DNA from: Escarpia spicata
Taxonomy: Eukaryota > Annelida > Polychaeta > Sabellida > Siboglinidae
Assembly: GCA_963995525.1 (NCBI GenBank)
Contig: OZ023214.1
Coordinates: 16,720,738-16,784,737, forward strand
DNA length: 64,000 nucleotides
Direction of reading: 5' to 3'
Shown: piece after piece, positions 1-61,157 of the stretch
Numbering within the stretch: the stretch's first letter is position 1
Layout: every line of letters starts with the position of its first letter
The notes under the pieces: model-generated
What the model saw: only the letters and a program-made list of their open reading frames with translations
What the model was told of the DNA's origin: nothing
Database searches by the model: none
Translations under genes and position numbers: made by a program

Positions 1-883
1 TATAAATGATTTATCAGATCCATATGATATAAAATCACTACCGTCATCTTTGCAGGTGTACCAATTATTCAGAAAAAAATCACCAATCAAACTGTCCTAG
101 CCTCCAAGGCAAATTACAAGAATAACAAAACAAATTCAATAACAGGTCATCCGTGTAGCACCTCTGTATAAATAAAGCGACAATGCTTAGTCCTCCACCT
201 TGTATAAGGCTTGTCAAACTTTACGAACTAGGATATACTACAATGAGAGCTGAAGTTGAGACAATGGAGTCTGGTGCAGCACGGCCAGTTTGTGCGGTAC
301 TGAAGCGAGACCGTGCTCAAGAGAAGATCCAACTGTACACGGCTACGAAATAATCCAGAATAGTCGAAAATGTATTTGCCAGCCAATGCACGAACTGTTT
401 CAAAACAGGTTAGATCGACACTGGGCCAAATATTGATATGCACAGACAAGTATTATATACGGACAAAGTCACACACACACACGCACGCACGCACGCACGC
501 ACGCACACACATATAATGATGATTAATAGGCTGTAGTGCAAACAATTAATTTACGTAAACAAATAACAGTCTACATAAATACGTACACAACTAATTGCAG
601 TTTTTGCTGTTTCTGGCGACACTAGCCGTGGTTACGTCATGTTTATGTAATTATTAAACAATCTCAACGCAATCCAACGATTGCGTAATCTAAAACAATA
701 ACTCGCGTCATTGCAACGAAGCGTCGTCTCGTGTAATAATGCGAGTAATGTATTTGAATGTTGGCGTCACGTCAACGAAGAAATAAATTAAAAGTTTCTT
801 TGTGAAATAAAGAATCACCAGTAGCGTGTGAAACACAAGATGCTCTTCGTGATAGAATTTATTGTAATCTCGTAACCTAACCT
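1..883. other. Upstream intergenic sequence, no gene recognised
   Basis: AT-rich sequence with only short, unconvincing open frames. Apart from the CA/CG microsatellite at 470-510, nothing identifiable is seen. Confidence 0.5.
470..510. repeat. (CA)n/(CACG)n microsatellite
   Basis: A run of CA dinucleotides passes into about six CACG/GCAC tetramers and back to CA. Confidence 0.9.
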
Positions 884-983
884 GAGGCTCACGAAAAACC
901 TCTAACTGCACCCCCTTGAGGCTCACGAAAAACTTCCAATTGCACCCCCTTGAGGCTCACGAAAAACCTCCAATTGCACCCCG
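884..983. repeat. 34-bp tandem repeat, 3 copies
   Basis: Units start at 884, 918 and 952, each beginning gaggctcacgaaaaac and ending in a C-run after ttgcacc. On the opposite strand the unit reads GTGCAATTGGAGGTTTTTCG. Diverged relatives occur at 1960-2068, about 2785-2830 and 11880-11925. Confidence 0.9.
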
Positions 984-1959
984 TTCGCGAAACATTGGGA
1001 GGTTAAACATATCTCCATCTCCCACCAAGAATACTACGGGAGCTCAACCCTCAAGCCCCCCGGATCCTACGCCTATGCTAGGTACATACCGTGTGATCCA
1101 AGTAGACACCGATCGACACGCTCGTCACTAATAACACTCTTCAGGTATCATATATCAAGCCAAGCAATTCATGTCTGAGGCATTTTCTTTATTATGTGTT
1201 TCTTTACGGAAATTTACTGTGCAAAGGTGCCACTTTATTATGGACGTTGTGCCAACCTGTTCTGTTTATATGGTAGATGGCGGCTTTGATCTTTTATTGC
1301 CATTTGCCGACACCAACATTCAGTTTGTGGAACGTGAATCGTTGATAGCAATTGTTTCAGCTGAAAAACGTGCAGGTGTTCGGGGGAATTCGTTTTAGTA
1401 AAGGTGAACCGTAACCTAAAAAGTTGTTATGTTTACATGCATATATATTATTCATATTTCACTGTACGGTAATAACTGATGGCTACGTATAGTTGGTCTA
1501 CAGTCTACGGGAAGACAAAATGGGTGATCGAACCTTCGTGAACAGAAGCTCGTCCAAAACCCCGTGAACGCCACTAGCCTGAAAGTTACGCGTATTGCGC
1601 GTATTTTGAGTTAGGTGGGTGAATTATTTACAACACCTGCAGTGTACCTATGATCTTCGGCGGGGTGGGGGGGCATATGTAGTTACCCATTCGTTTTATA
1701 TGCTAAAATATAGGGTTATAGTCGTGTACGCGCAACAGGTTATATCTATAGGGGGTAATGCCAATGGGACGTGGCCTAATGTCTCTTTAAATATGCCACT
1801 ATAATATACATCACCTAACAGTATGTTTAGATGTCCAGAACCGTGACATGTAAGCAGTAGGTCCTACAATGAATATCTCTTGACGCTGACACGTGTCGTA
1901 CGCACCCCTCCGGCGCCGTTGATGCAAGAGTTCCGCTCGACGGAAAACAGTTCGAGATC

Positions 1960-2068
1960 TCAAAAGGGATGCATTTTGAGTTTTGGGGAGTCTGAAGTGA
2001 GGTGCAGTTAGAGCTCTGGGGAGGGGTGCAGTTTGAGTTTTTTGGAGTCTCAGCGAGGTGCAGTCATA
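1960..2068. repeat. Diverged tandem units of the GTGCAGTTTGAG family
   Basis: Three to four irregular units of 24-34 bp contain gtgcagtttgagtttt and ggagtct. They are related in inverted orientation to the 34-bp array at 884-983. Confidence 0.6.
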
Positions 2069-2320
2069 GGCGCGGGAAAAGGATGGGCCAGAGTGGACAG
2101 CTACCCCTGGAATTTCTGCGGGGGGACTGACATATGGTTCTGCCCCCCCATTAAATGTGAGCGTAAACGTTTTTTTTGTGGCGATCATCAATGGCGGATG
2201 GGCATGTACATATTATGAGACGATTAATGTGTACTTTTTTCGAATGTAAAAGGTTTGTGCAATTGGAAGGCTGACATACGGTTTTCCAGTAATAGGCGAA
2301 TTTTTTTCAAGGTTTTTCTT
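2069..2320. other. Unassigned upstream sequence
   Basis: Nothing recognisable is seen. Together with 984-1959 this is non-coding by inspection; open frames here are short and lack any known motif. Confidence 0.4.
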
Positions 2321-2740
2321 CGGATGTCATCGTTTCAGCCGAGTCAGCGGAGATAAGCTGGAGAAGGTACGTTGACAGCAGAGTCGCGACGTAAAAAATA
2401 AAATGTTCAACAACGCTGTACCCCCGTGTTCGGATGTCACGAGTTCACAGCCGAGACAGCGGAGAAGCTGAACTTACAGCGGCGCATCGGCGAAAAATTA
2501 AAACATTTCCAACAGCACCCCTCCCCCCGTTTTCCGAAGTCGTCATTTCAACCGAGACAGCGGAGAGAAGCTGGAGAAGGTAAATTGACAGCAGCGGCGC
2601 GAAGTAAAAAATAAAATTGTCATCCCCACCCGTCTTCCGATGTCACAGTCGAGCCAACCGAGAACCGAGACAGCCACAAGGTGAAGGAAGATGTGAAGAA
2701 ATGTGGCGGCGCGGCGGCGAAAATTTGTCAGAGGTACTGA
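2321..2740. repeat. About 103-bp tandem repeat, 4 diverged copies
   Basis: Units start near 2321, 2431, 2534 and 2637. Each has a cggatgtca-like start, then gccgagacagcggag, gaagctggagaaggt, and (except the last) a gtaaaaaataaaa block followed by a C-run. The periods are 110, 103 and 103 bp. No coding role is apparent. Confidence 0.8.
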
Positions 2741-3002
2741 AGCTCCGGTAGCCCCCCCAATAAGAAGTTCGTTCCCGCGCCTATGGGTGCAGTTGGAGAT
2801 CTGAATTTGGTTGCTGTTTGAGGTCACAGGGGGTGTACGGTTGATGTTTCTTTGGGGGAGTCTGCAATCAGTACAGTTCGAAAAAAAACACTCCCAAAAA
2901 ATTCAACCTTGCTTCGGACTTGCCCTGTCCATGTTTAGGTCTCGAATGTGAGACAATTGTAGTTTTGGGGAAATACAACATTTCAGCTTCTAAACTTGTC
3001 GT

Positions 3003-3033
3003 CGCTTATTATAGAAGTCTACTTCTATAAGCG
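3003..3033. repeat. Short perfect-type hairpin
   Basis: CGCTTATTATAGAAGT is followed closely by ACTTCTATAAGCG, its near-exact reverse complement. The following ataagcggctcattatatcgg text suggests a remnant of a small TIR transposon, but no partner end is visible. Confidence 0.5.
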
Positions 3034-3929
3034 GCTCATTATATCGGAGAACATAGGGAACGGAGTTTTGTTCCAATCATTTTGTTTCTATAAAACAGCT
3101 CATTCTGTTACTGGTGATTCTGTTTAACCAAAGAATGTTTTAGCGGGTCCCATCCATCAGGTATAATATGTTCACGTTGTCCACCTGGTGTCGCCAGTAT
3201 AGTGTCAGACTCCCTTGGTTTGTGGGAGAGCTCTAACTAATCAGTTCGCGTTGCATTTCGCGGTAGCTTCTCTTTAATGTGGCTCGAGGGTGTAATAAAT
3301 ATTCAATTTGTGTTGTAGCGAAACACAACATGTTAACAGATAATTTAATATTTATAAATTTCCACAAATCTGTATTAGCGAAAACCCACTGGCACTGGCA
3401 CTGGCTCTGCCAGGCACTGCCACTGGTCCAGCCCGACTGCCTTGCATATGTTCCAGTTTGGTGCCAACGATTGAGCACAATTTAACATTTCTCTTTTTGT
3501 GTACTGCTAGGGTGACGATGGCTGTCTTCCAGCCAGTCGTACATATCTGTCAGAGAACACGAAGAGTTCTGGTGATATAGAAATTATACCAAAGCCGTGT
3601 TCAATAAAATTAATTCTAGGCAAACCTGACGTCACCTGACCGACAGCAGCAGCGAATGGGCACCGATAGGGGTTTTCTAGGACTGCCGGTTTGTGTATTC
3701 TATGAGCATTTGTAACTATTCGAAGTTGACTACCCGTGAACGCCACGAGCGAAATGGTAAATGGTATCAAGAAGTGCTGATACAATAAGTAAACAAAAAA
3801 CACAGCCGTATTCGACTGGCAGGCTAGTGAATGTGGAATACACAAAAGCAGCGTCCACAGACAAAACCCTGTCGGTTCCCTTTATCGATCGCAGCATCAT
3901 CTAGCTCGTGCCTCGCTCGTCGATGGCTT

Positions 3930-4197
3930 GCGCTGATTGGCTGTAGCCGGGAATTGATGCTTATAACTTTATTATAATACTGTTCCGTTATTTTGCGATT
4001 TTTCGGCCGAGAATTCGGCTTTATGCATCGTTGACAAAAGGAGAATATTTCATGATCTACTACTCGCATCTCTCGCTAGGATTTTTATCCCGTATCGTGC
4101 GCAGAGGCAGCGAGGAAGCGGCGGGGAGTAGAGCATCACACAACGCCCGGTTCTGAGGGATATATTTGGTGCTGCGGCCGACGCGAATTTCTACATC
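3930..4197 (+). promoter_or_regulatory. Probable core promoter / 5' UTR region of Galpha-o
   Basis: The region just upstream of the start codon contains an inverted CCAAT element (gattggctg, about 3934-3942), and from about 4080 to 4197 it is richer in G+C and CpG (gaggcagcgaggaagcggcg) than the surrounding introns. I see no clear TATA box at a fixed distance. The transcription start cannot be placed from sequence alone. Confidence 0.3.
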
Positions 4198-53055
<48,858 letters not shown>

Positions 53056-56000
53056 ACAGTAGCATGCGTCCTGCCTGAGAGAACACCGTCAGACTGTCAG
53101 CCACTCCGGTCTCGTCACCACTGCCGCCACATACACTGCCCGCTGCCGCCGCTTCACTCTTGTTCTCGATGTGCTAGCGTCGACTTGTGTTGTGTGTCGT
53201 ACGACAGACAGTGACAGCTGCAAAGACATGGTCGCTACAACAATCGGTGTTGACATGTCGCTGTGTCGATGGCGGTGATACTAGTGTCACGATCGACACC
53301 GGGTTTGTGGACCGGAGCGGTGCGTGCGATCCGCTGACGGATTCAGCGCACACTCGGCCTGATCGGAGCCGCGTCGCTGGGTTACCGACGACGTAGTCCG
53401 CAACTACTATTGCTACTATATATGTGGTCGCTGGTGTTGTTCTGTCTGCTTACTTGTACATGTCTTAGTCACTGATGGAGGCGTTGTTGTGCGGCACTTC
53501 CTTGCAACGTTTTAATGAGCATATGTCCATCCTGCCGTGGTTGCTGTGTGGTATTGGATACGGTACGACCACATGCGTAGGTACACGGTGTTGTCTGCGT
53601 ACGGATATATCCACGGTGACAGTGTTGATATTAACCTGACAAAGACGCTGCTAGGATACGTTTTCGGGTAGCCTGTTTGTGTCTGTGTGTGTGTGTGTGT
53701 GGTCTGACAGGTCGTTTCCTGTCGTATCCCCATCGGTGGGAGTTTGTCGGTGTCGAGCACGCGAGCAAGTAATTCTTATTTTCATCTAGTCACGTAGAGA
53801 CTTGTTGTAGCGTTGCAGGCATTGCGTTATGCCATAAATCCAAGTTGTGACTGGCATCGTCATCCCAGTTGTTTGTCTCCTTCTTCAGCAATGTATCCAC
53901 TCAAAGCATGGTTCTCACGCACGGTTCAAGGTGGTAGCAGTTTGTATTGAACTAACTGTGTGTCATTTTCAGAGCACCAATCGGGTACTGTCATTTGCAA
54001 TCATGTAGCGCACAGCCCACCTAATGTGTTGCTCGACGTCTTGCAACCTTTATGTTGTACTGACAGTCATGTGACCTTTGTCATGTGACCACCATGTTGT
54101 ATAAGTCACCCAGAACGAGCATATGTACGAATGAGGCGCTCCTGTTGTTGTCATTGTCTCGGAAATAGCCGTCGCACTTTGTTAACTGGCAGCATGAAGA
54201 TGGCAGCACGTGTGTGATGTCACTTCCGTTAACGACAGTAAGTATCAGGTTTAGTGGTGTGCATTGCTTTTATCATCCATGTTTGTGGGAAGGAACGTAC
54301 CCGTCGTACACCGCATAGAGTGATTAAGCATGTGTACGATTGCAACTTTTTCAACATCATGTGCCTATCTGCTAAGGTTTCTTCTTAGGACAGACTCTTT
54401 GTGATCCAGCGGTGGGTTGACACCCGTTTGGCACGCTGACAACGTTCCGTGTAATGATATGTAAGTTTCTCGTCGCTGTCTTGTTGGCATGTGCTTTGTG
54501 CACTGTACAACACATGCTTCCATACTTTGATTTGTGTCATGTGTAAACTTGTGATTTCAATGCCTGGTACTCAAAACATGCATAGTGTTTCAGTAACGAA
54601 CACATATTAACCTCTGTATATTTACATTCTTGATTCATACGTGCTTACTTTTGAAGGTGCCGAAGTTAGATAGGCTAGATTAACGATGTATGGAGTATTC
54701 CTTGTAAATGAAATGTGCGCAGGAAATATGACTTACTGCATTCTCGATCTAAACCAACTATTGTCAGTCACTCAGTGATTTCTTTCTACCAGCTTGCAGT
54801 GTTGGGTGCTCAATGTGTAGGCTTCATTTGAAATGTTAGTTACCCGTGGCTCGTCACTGAACTACGGCATCATGTCCAGCGCAGTACCTCTGTCCAACTC
54901 ATTATAACTCGCTGTCATATTTGGTAATTATTTTAAAAAAGTGCGATGTCCGTTGCATTGCGCCATGCAGCCCATGGCTGTTGGTAACTGCAGTGATGTG
55001 TGCGTAGCGCCGACGGTTCTACGACTGAGGCAAAGCACTCCCCGTAGCCGTGAATCTGTGTCACAGATGGCTGGCCCTGTTCGCAGTCACCAGTATTTTT
55101 CTAGTGTCGCTGCGCACATACAACAGCTTGCTAGTGTACGTACAAGGGTGGCTGCAGTGGCCTTGGGGCGACCGGGGGGGGGATGTCTCGTAACTATATA
55201 TCGATGATTATTATTTATTGTAGTTTGTGTGCAAGATAGACTGCACTGCGTGTGTATGTGTGCATGCATGTAGCTGCCGTTGCCTCGCACGGCAGCGGCG
55301 GCGGACTGGTTCTCCGGGTTAGGGACCACACGTTCTACGGGACGGTGTTGTTGCTGAACGCTTTGTCTGTCACAGTCAGAGGGTTATTTTCGATGATCTG
55401 ATGTTGCACGTGGAACTATAGCAAACGGTTCGGCGGCAGAGCAACATCCCAGATGCAAATCCATCTACTACATTCACATGGTACGTACCAGCCACCTGCC
55501 TGCACTGTGTATTTGTTTCTTCGTCAACTGTGTGGCGGTCTAATCTATGGTTAATCCGTGGTTAATCTGTTAGGAGTGTGGCATCGTCTGAGTAGACCCA
55601 CAATGGCTTGGACAGCCCCGTTTCAGTATGTAGTACTCCCTGTTATGTTGTGGGTATATCAAACCATACCACAACTACTACTAGAAAGAGTTCTCGATAT
55701 TTGACGTGAATGGTATCATCTGGAACACCATCCTGCCAAGTGTATATTGTCGGTGGACATTTGCGTGTACACGTTTATGTACCAGCAGCGTAACTACTTG
55801 TACAGTCTGTCGTCTGTCACTTGTAATGGAGAGAACAGGCGCTCGAAATGATGTTTCATTCGATTTTGCCTAGACTGTGACTGACTGTCGTACATATACA
55901 AATGGGCTGCCTGCTCATTGTTGTAAATCTCGACATTTAACTCGGTACATGGCCAAATCATGTGTCAAGCGATCTAGAAGCATAATAAGATTTTTGTGTT

Positions 56001-56580
56001 ACTGTCAGATGGGTGAGAAGTGCATTTCAGCTCATTTTTACTGTTGCTGGATATTCCAAAAAGAGATGAAAAATTCATACTTATTGTAATATGAATTGCA
56101 TGTAATGACAGCAACTGTCACTGATTGTCCAGTGTTGAATATCCTGGCTGTAAACAGGAAAATGTTGGTAGAATTGATGGAAAACCTGGCTTCGGGCAAC
56201 TTATTTGATTGTCATGTGTGGCGACCGCATTGTTGCCGAGATGCTGTGAATATGTGCAATAGATAGTGAGCTGCATTGTTCAAGTGTAGTTTTGTGCATG
56301 TTAGATGTCCTAGTGTTATTATTTATAATAAATATGCCTTTTCTGATGTACAAGAAATGTTCGTTCTGCGCACGTCACGTGACAGAGGCGACATCTGCAG
56401 TGAGACAGCAAAGACATGAAACAAAAACTTACGTAAAGAGTAAAACTATCGTGTATACTTAAATATCGTCTACGAGTTCGAGTCATGTCAGCATTTCTTA
56501 ATGACAATGTGTTGCATGATAACAATGTGTCGTTGCATACTTATATATTATGTCAACACAAAATAAAAATAGTGATTATA
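53056..56580 (+). other. Galpha-o 3' UTR and candidate poly(A) signals
   Basis: No coding potential is convincing after the stop codon. The first kilobase is unusually CpG-rich (for example 53100-53400 and 54940-55330). AATAAA occurs at 56327-56332 and again at 56562-56567, giving a possible 3' UTR of about 3.3-3.5 kb. A short (GT)n run lies near 53686-53701. No second copy of the last two coding exons is found. Confidence 0.4.
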
Positions 56581-58636
56581 AAGTGTGACTTTGACTGGCA
56601 TAGTAGTGGCATCCTATGTGATTTGAACAGCTTATGTGAGGATCTTGGAACATAGAAAGTTACCGAGTCTCTTGGAAGAGAGTGGGTTGGTGAATCCAGC
56701 CAGTCATTGTAGGAACGGACGACCATCGTTTATATTTGATCAGCGTAGCACTTATCCATGAAATGACATGAAACACAGTGGCTTTTCACAATGACACCAG
56801 TACGTAGTATATAGCATGAAATAGTTCTAATCTACAACATTGTTTGGCTTGTATTTGGTGTTTTTGTAATGATAAACTTGTTCAGATAACACCCGTAACA
56901 CTTTCTGATGTGTTTATTAAGATGTTCAACATTTCACTGAAGAATAATTGAGCTTATAACTTTAGTTGGAAGAATAATATTGTAAAGTATGTCACTGAAG
57001 TACACAATTTGGAAGGGGAAAACAGTGCCAAGATGGCTACATCTTTTAGGGACCTGACTTTCTGCTTCTCAGATGTTTGATAGATGATGCCTTCAGATTG
57101 AAAAATATTCAAAAACATAACGACAAAAAATCTAGATCTATAGAAATTACAGACTAAAGTCAAGAAACATCTTTTAAGTAACCTCAATATAATAAACTAT
57201 GCCTTTTAATTTTACATACATGTTCCAAAAGCATATATTTGGTCTAATTTGCAAATAACTAATTTGTATTCAACCACAGAAAGCAACCATTAGCATTCCT
57301 TTGACAACATGATTGGTACGTATAGATGCTTATTAAATGTAGTGGACACCTTATGAAAATTCCAATCCACTATTTGTTGTAAATCTGTCTGTAAACCTTT
57401 TCACGCACCAGTCGCTTAATCACATGTACGCCAGGTGTAAAACCGGAACACTTGCAGTAATAAAATAGATGTTAATAGAATACACGCAAGCAGTGATGGG
57501 GTCCTTTTGAAGCATTTAGTTGTCTTCCGGTGTGACGTAACTAGGGTACTTTATATGTGCATATACATGTATATATATATATATACATATGTGTATATAT
57601 ATATATATTACCAGTATGTGTAAATTTAATATATACATACCTATACTGTATATGGGTATATGTAATTTGTATGATTAATTATTTTATGTGTGATTAAATT
57701 ATTTTATCAAACTGTCAGTGGATTCATGGCTGCTATTTACCTGACCTGCAGCTCAAGTAAAGAACAAACTGTAGTCGTACAATGAAGATGATCTTTCCTG
57801 CAAAGTACGCAGCTGTCTGTATGAGTATTAGTAACACCACCTCCTCGATTAATTGCAAATTTGCAAACAAACAAATTGTTTCAGGTGAATTTATGTATGG
57901 TGCCTGGTGGTAAATCAACCGTGACTTACAGCGTATGTATTGATCCCAGACCTGTTGCCAAAATAATGGTCTTTTTTATGTAGCTTAGAAATATATTTAT
58001 ACAAGCTGAGTTACCATCATTCCACAAGGAAAGATGACAGCCAAACATTTTAAAATGAAGCCAAATCTATGCACGTGGATATCTACAATCTTGGTGAGTT
58101 TAAAAAATCCTGATCACTGCAATCTGACCCCATTTTATATCAACACTTATTGTTGGCATAATTCTAAACACTCAAATCAGTTAATGTGCATGATTACCCA
58201 AAAATCCATTGTCATACACCAGAGGGTGCTGTTGATTTCATCAGCCTTGATACCCTCTGGCAGGTCATGCTGTCGAAATGCTGAAGTTAAGCCAAGTCCG
58301 TTATCCAATCATCTCGTTGCCATTCATGAATCAGTGATTTATGTTTTCGTTAATCGTGGCTGATGTTAAATGTAATGATCGGGAAGTAGAAGTAATTATT
58401 AGAAAATGCACTGCTATTGGGTTGTGTAAATGGTCGGACTGGTCATTATATTGGGATTCAGGAGTTTCACTTTGGTATGGAGCATGGGCGTCTGCAGCAT
58501 CTCACTGTCGCAGTTTGTAAGTGGTGGAGTCAATTATTAGGACAAAGTGCAACTCTAGGACAAAGGGCAATTGATTCAACTAACTTCTGTACAGTACATA
58601 GTAGTCCAGGAGTTTTAGGCCAAAATACCACGAAAA
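56581..58636. other. Intergenic sequence, no gene recognised
   Basis: AT-rich with an (AT)n run at 57551-57610 and a short hairpin of accagagggt/accctctgg near 58218-58261. Nothing coding is convincing. Confidence 0.5.
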
Positions 58637-58799
58637 CCTAAAAGTTTATAATAATAATAAGCTGATTTTTACACCACAGATCCCTAGAAGTGTCTGAAGT
58701 AACATACCAAAAGTCTGCAGGAATCCTCCTTAAGCTAACTTTCATCAGACACTTCCAGGGATCTGTGGTGCAAAAATCTGCTTATTGTCGACTTTTAGG
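58637..58799. repeat. Long inverted repeat (about 60-bp arms)
   Basis: The left arm 58637-58698 (cctaaaagt ... gatttttacaccacagatcc ... gaagtgtctga) is the reverse complement, with a few changes, of the right arm 58743-58799. The spacer is about 44 nt. It could be a small palindromic transposon. Confidence 0.85.
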
Positions 58800-61157
58800 T
58801 CTGACCCTAAATTTGTGGACTAACAGGATATCTGCGAGGGGTTGTGTACTGAACTACCACCCCTACCTTACGAGTGTGCCCAAGACCAGTCCATGTATAC
58901 TAAGTCAACGTCCTGCTAAATGTCTGCTCAGCCTTACATTGTATCTAGTTTACTGTATTAACATTGCATCCAGGTTTACAGCAACAACATGTAGCTGTTG
59001 TAGTGGCAACAACCAGGTCGGCACCTTCAAGGGACCATGGATTGTAAAATTGACATACTGGTTGAGTCTTAAAGGGAAACGAAAGACAATTTAGTGGGTA
59101 TATACACCTAAGAATTAATAAATGTAACCGTTTGCAACTACAATCGACAACATCATGCCAGTGGTTACTCGGAATTTATTTTCAAAGTGAGATTCTAGTG
59201 AAATCTTACAGTTCCTGGCGGCTGCCATATTGAGACACACCCTCAATGATTGACCAATGAGCACCTTCTTTGACCTTGACACTGATGGCATGTCCAATAC
59301 TCGTTTCCTTGACAGGTTTCTGAATATGCCAGCTCATGTTAGTTTCTCATATTCCCTTTGATACAGAGTTACACTTGTAACATTTGTTATAACGTCATAC
59401 AGTGCGCCATGCGGACATAACATTTTTAGTAGTTACAGCACCAAAACAAATTTGGCGGCATAAACTAGAGTAATATTCTCAGTTTCGTAAGCGGTGAATT
59501 GCGAAGAGTAGGCATTAGTGATGTCAGGCTTTCTATCACAATGGTGTTGTTCATGCAATTTAAGCTGTCTCTTCAACAAGGTTATTCTAGTAAACTGCTG
59601 GCATAATATTCTTGATTGCAGTTGCTGATGGTTAGTTTTTATTAATTCTTAGATGTATAGGCCCAAAAGATGCCTTTTGTTTCCCCTTAAAAATGTCTGA
59701 GCTAATTTATAAGGCCATGTTAATAATTCTGTGTCAATGATCCATCAAAATAGCTTGGCATGAATATAAAACAAACTTGCAGAAACACAAAACCGAAAGT
59801 AGCTTTACTTTTTTATTTAGTAACAGTTCAAGTATACATATATCAACACAAATATAAACGAGAATAAAGATAAAGTAAGCAACACTATCACCAATATTAA
59901 ATTATGAAAAAGAAAACATGACGATGGCTAAACAAAGTACATTTTCACAAACAGATGCAGTCTGTAAGCAACAAACCATTTTGAGAAAAAAAACCATATT
60001 ATTGTCACTAAAATGTCTCCAAGTCCATTGAAACGGTTCCATTTCACAGATTTAGACTTCTGTACGTCAAATCAGAACATTGCATTGATATTATGAGAGT
60101 AATATTGAACCAGCACCCAATAGACTGAATTAGCTGTCAAAACAAACCCATTGGCGACACCCAATTGGGGACTATACTTGGGCAAAATCAATTCGATACC
60201 TCAACTGTAACATGGAGAAACTGGCAACTATTTGTGAATGTACACATTTTATATATATTAAGTAGAAATATCACAAGAGATTTCTTCGAGTGAGCAGTGA
60301 AAAACCACCCTTTCAAGCACAATTGAGCAGACCTGCATTACAGTAGTTCGACTTTTAGTAAACCAAAAGCCAAATAAGCTGTTTACTTTTGTATCACCAC
60401 AAGCAAAATAAATTAAGGCTCACTAGTCTTTTTATTGGTGTGACAGTAAATCTCCCTCACCTGTCTTACTCATGGGTAAAATAGCCCATGGTATCTTCCA
60501 TATCCTGGCTATCTCCCCCTTGAAAATAAGTTCCAGAAATAAGGATAAATACGTAGTTAAATGTAGTTCACAATTTTCGCATCGTAATAGATATGTTGTA
60601 AATATAAAATGAACACCATACGTTTAAATGCATGAGATAACCAGATTTGGCTGTCTCAACAACAAAACATACTCTTCATAATGCACTAATTCTCCAAAAA
60701 CAAAACATGGTAACTGGCGGACGAGAGATACTGTAGGTGGCGGAAGATATCCTGGGGGAGATGTACTCTTACATCGGTCTTCTGATATGTACGTAACAAA
60801 ATAGGCATAAACAAAACAATTATTATTTATAAGCAGATCACAACATATATTATAATCACTCACACCAATTTCCAAGTTGACTGAATTTCCAAAAGCAATT
60901 TTGGATATGTGGATCAGTCTGTCTCAGCCAGAGGATCTGTCTCAATGTATACATGTAGGGCCTCTGTAAGTAATAATACTGTTCATTCTTGTATAAACCA
61001 ACGATGCAATATTGCCTTTCCCAATACCTAGATTTGAAACGAAGTAAAAAGCGAGAACTTTCCACACAGAACAATTATGTTTACCATGAGAAATAAATGT
61101 TAACAGAAACGTTTCAGGCATCTGCTGTCCGCATGTCTGTATAACATGAATATATAT
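58800..61157. other. Intergenic sequence, nothing recognised
   Basis: AT-rich, short random frames only, no repeat identified by eye. Confidence 0.45.

Noticed and set aside
53056..55330. Search for a second copy of the last two exons as in vertebrate GNAO1
   Set aside because: No NKKD-, TCAT- or CGLY-encoding sequence is visible after the stop or within intron 7.
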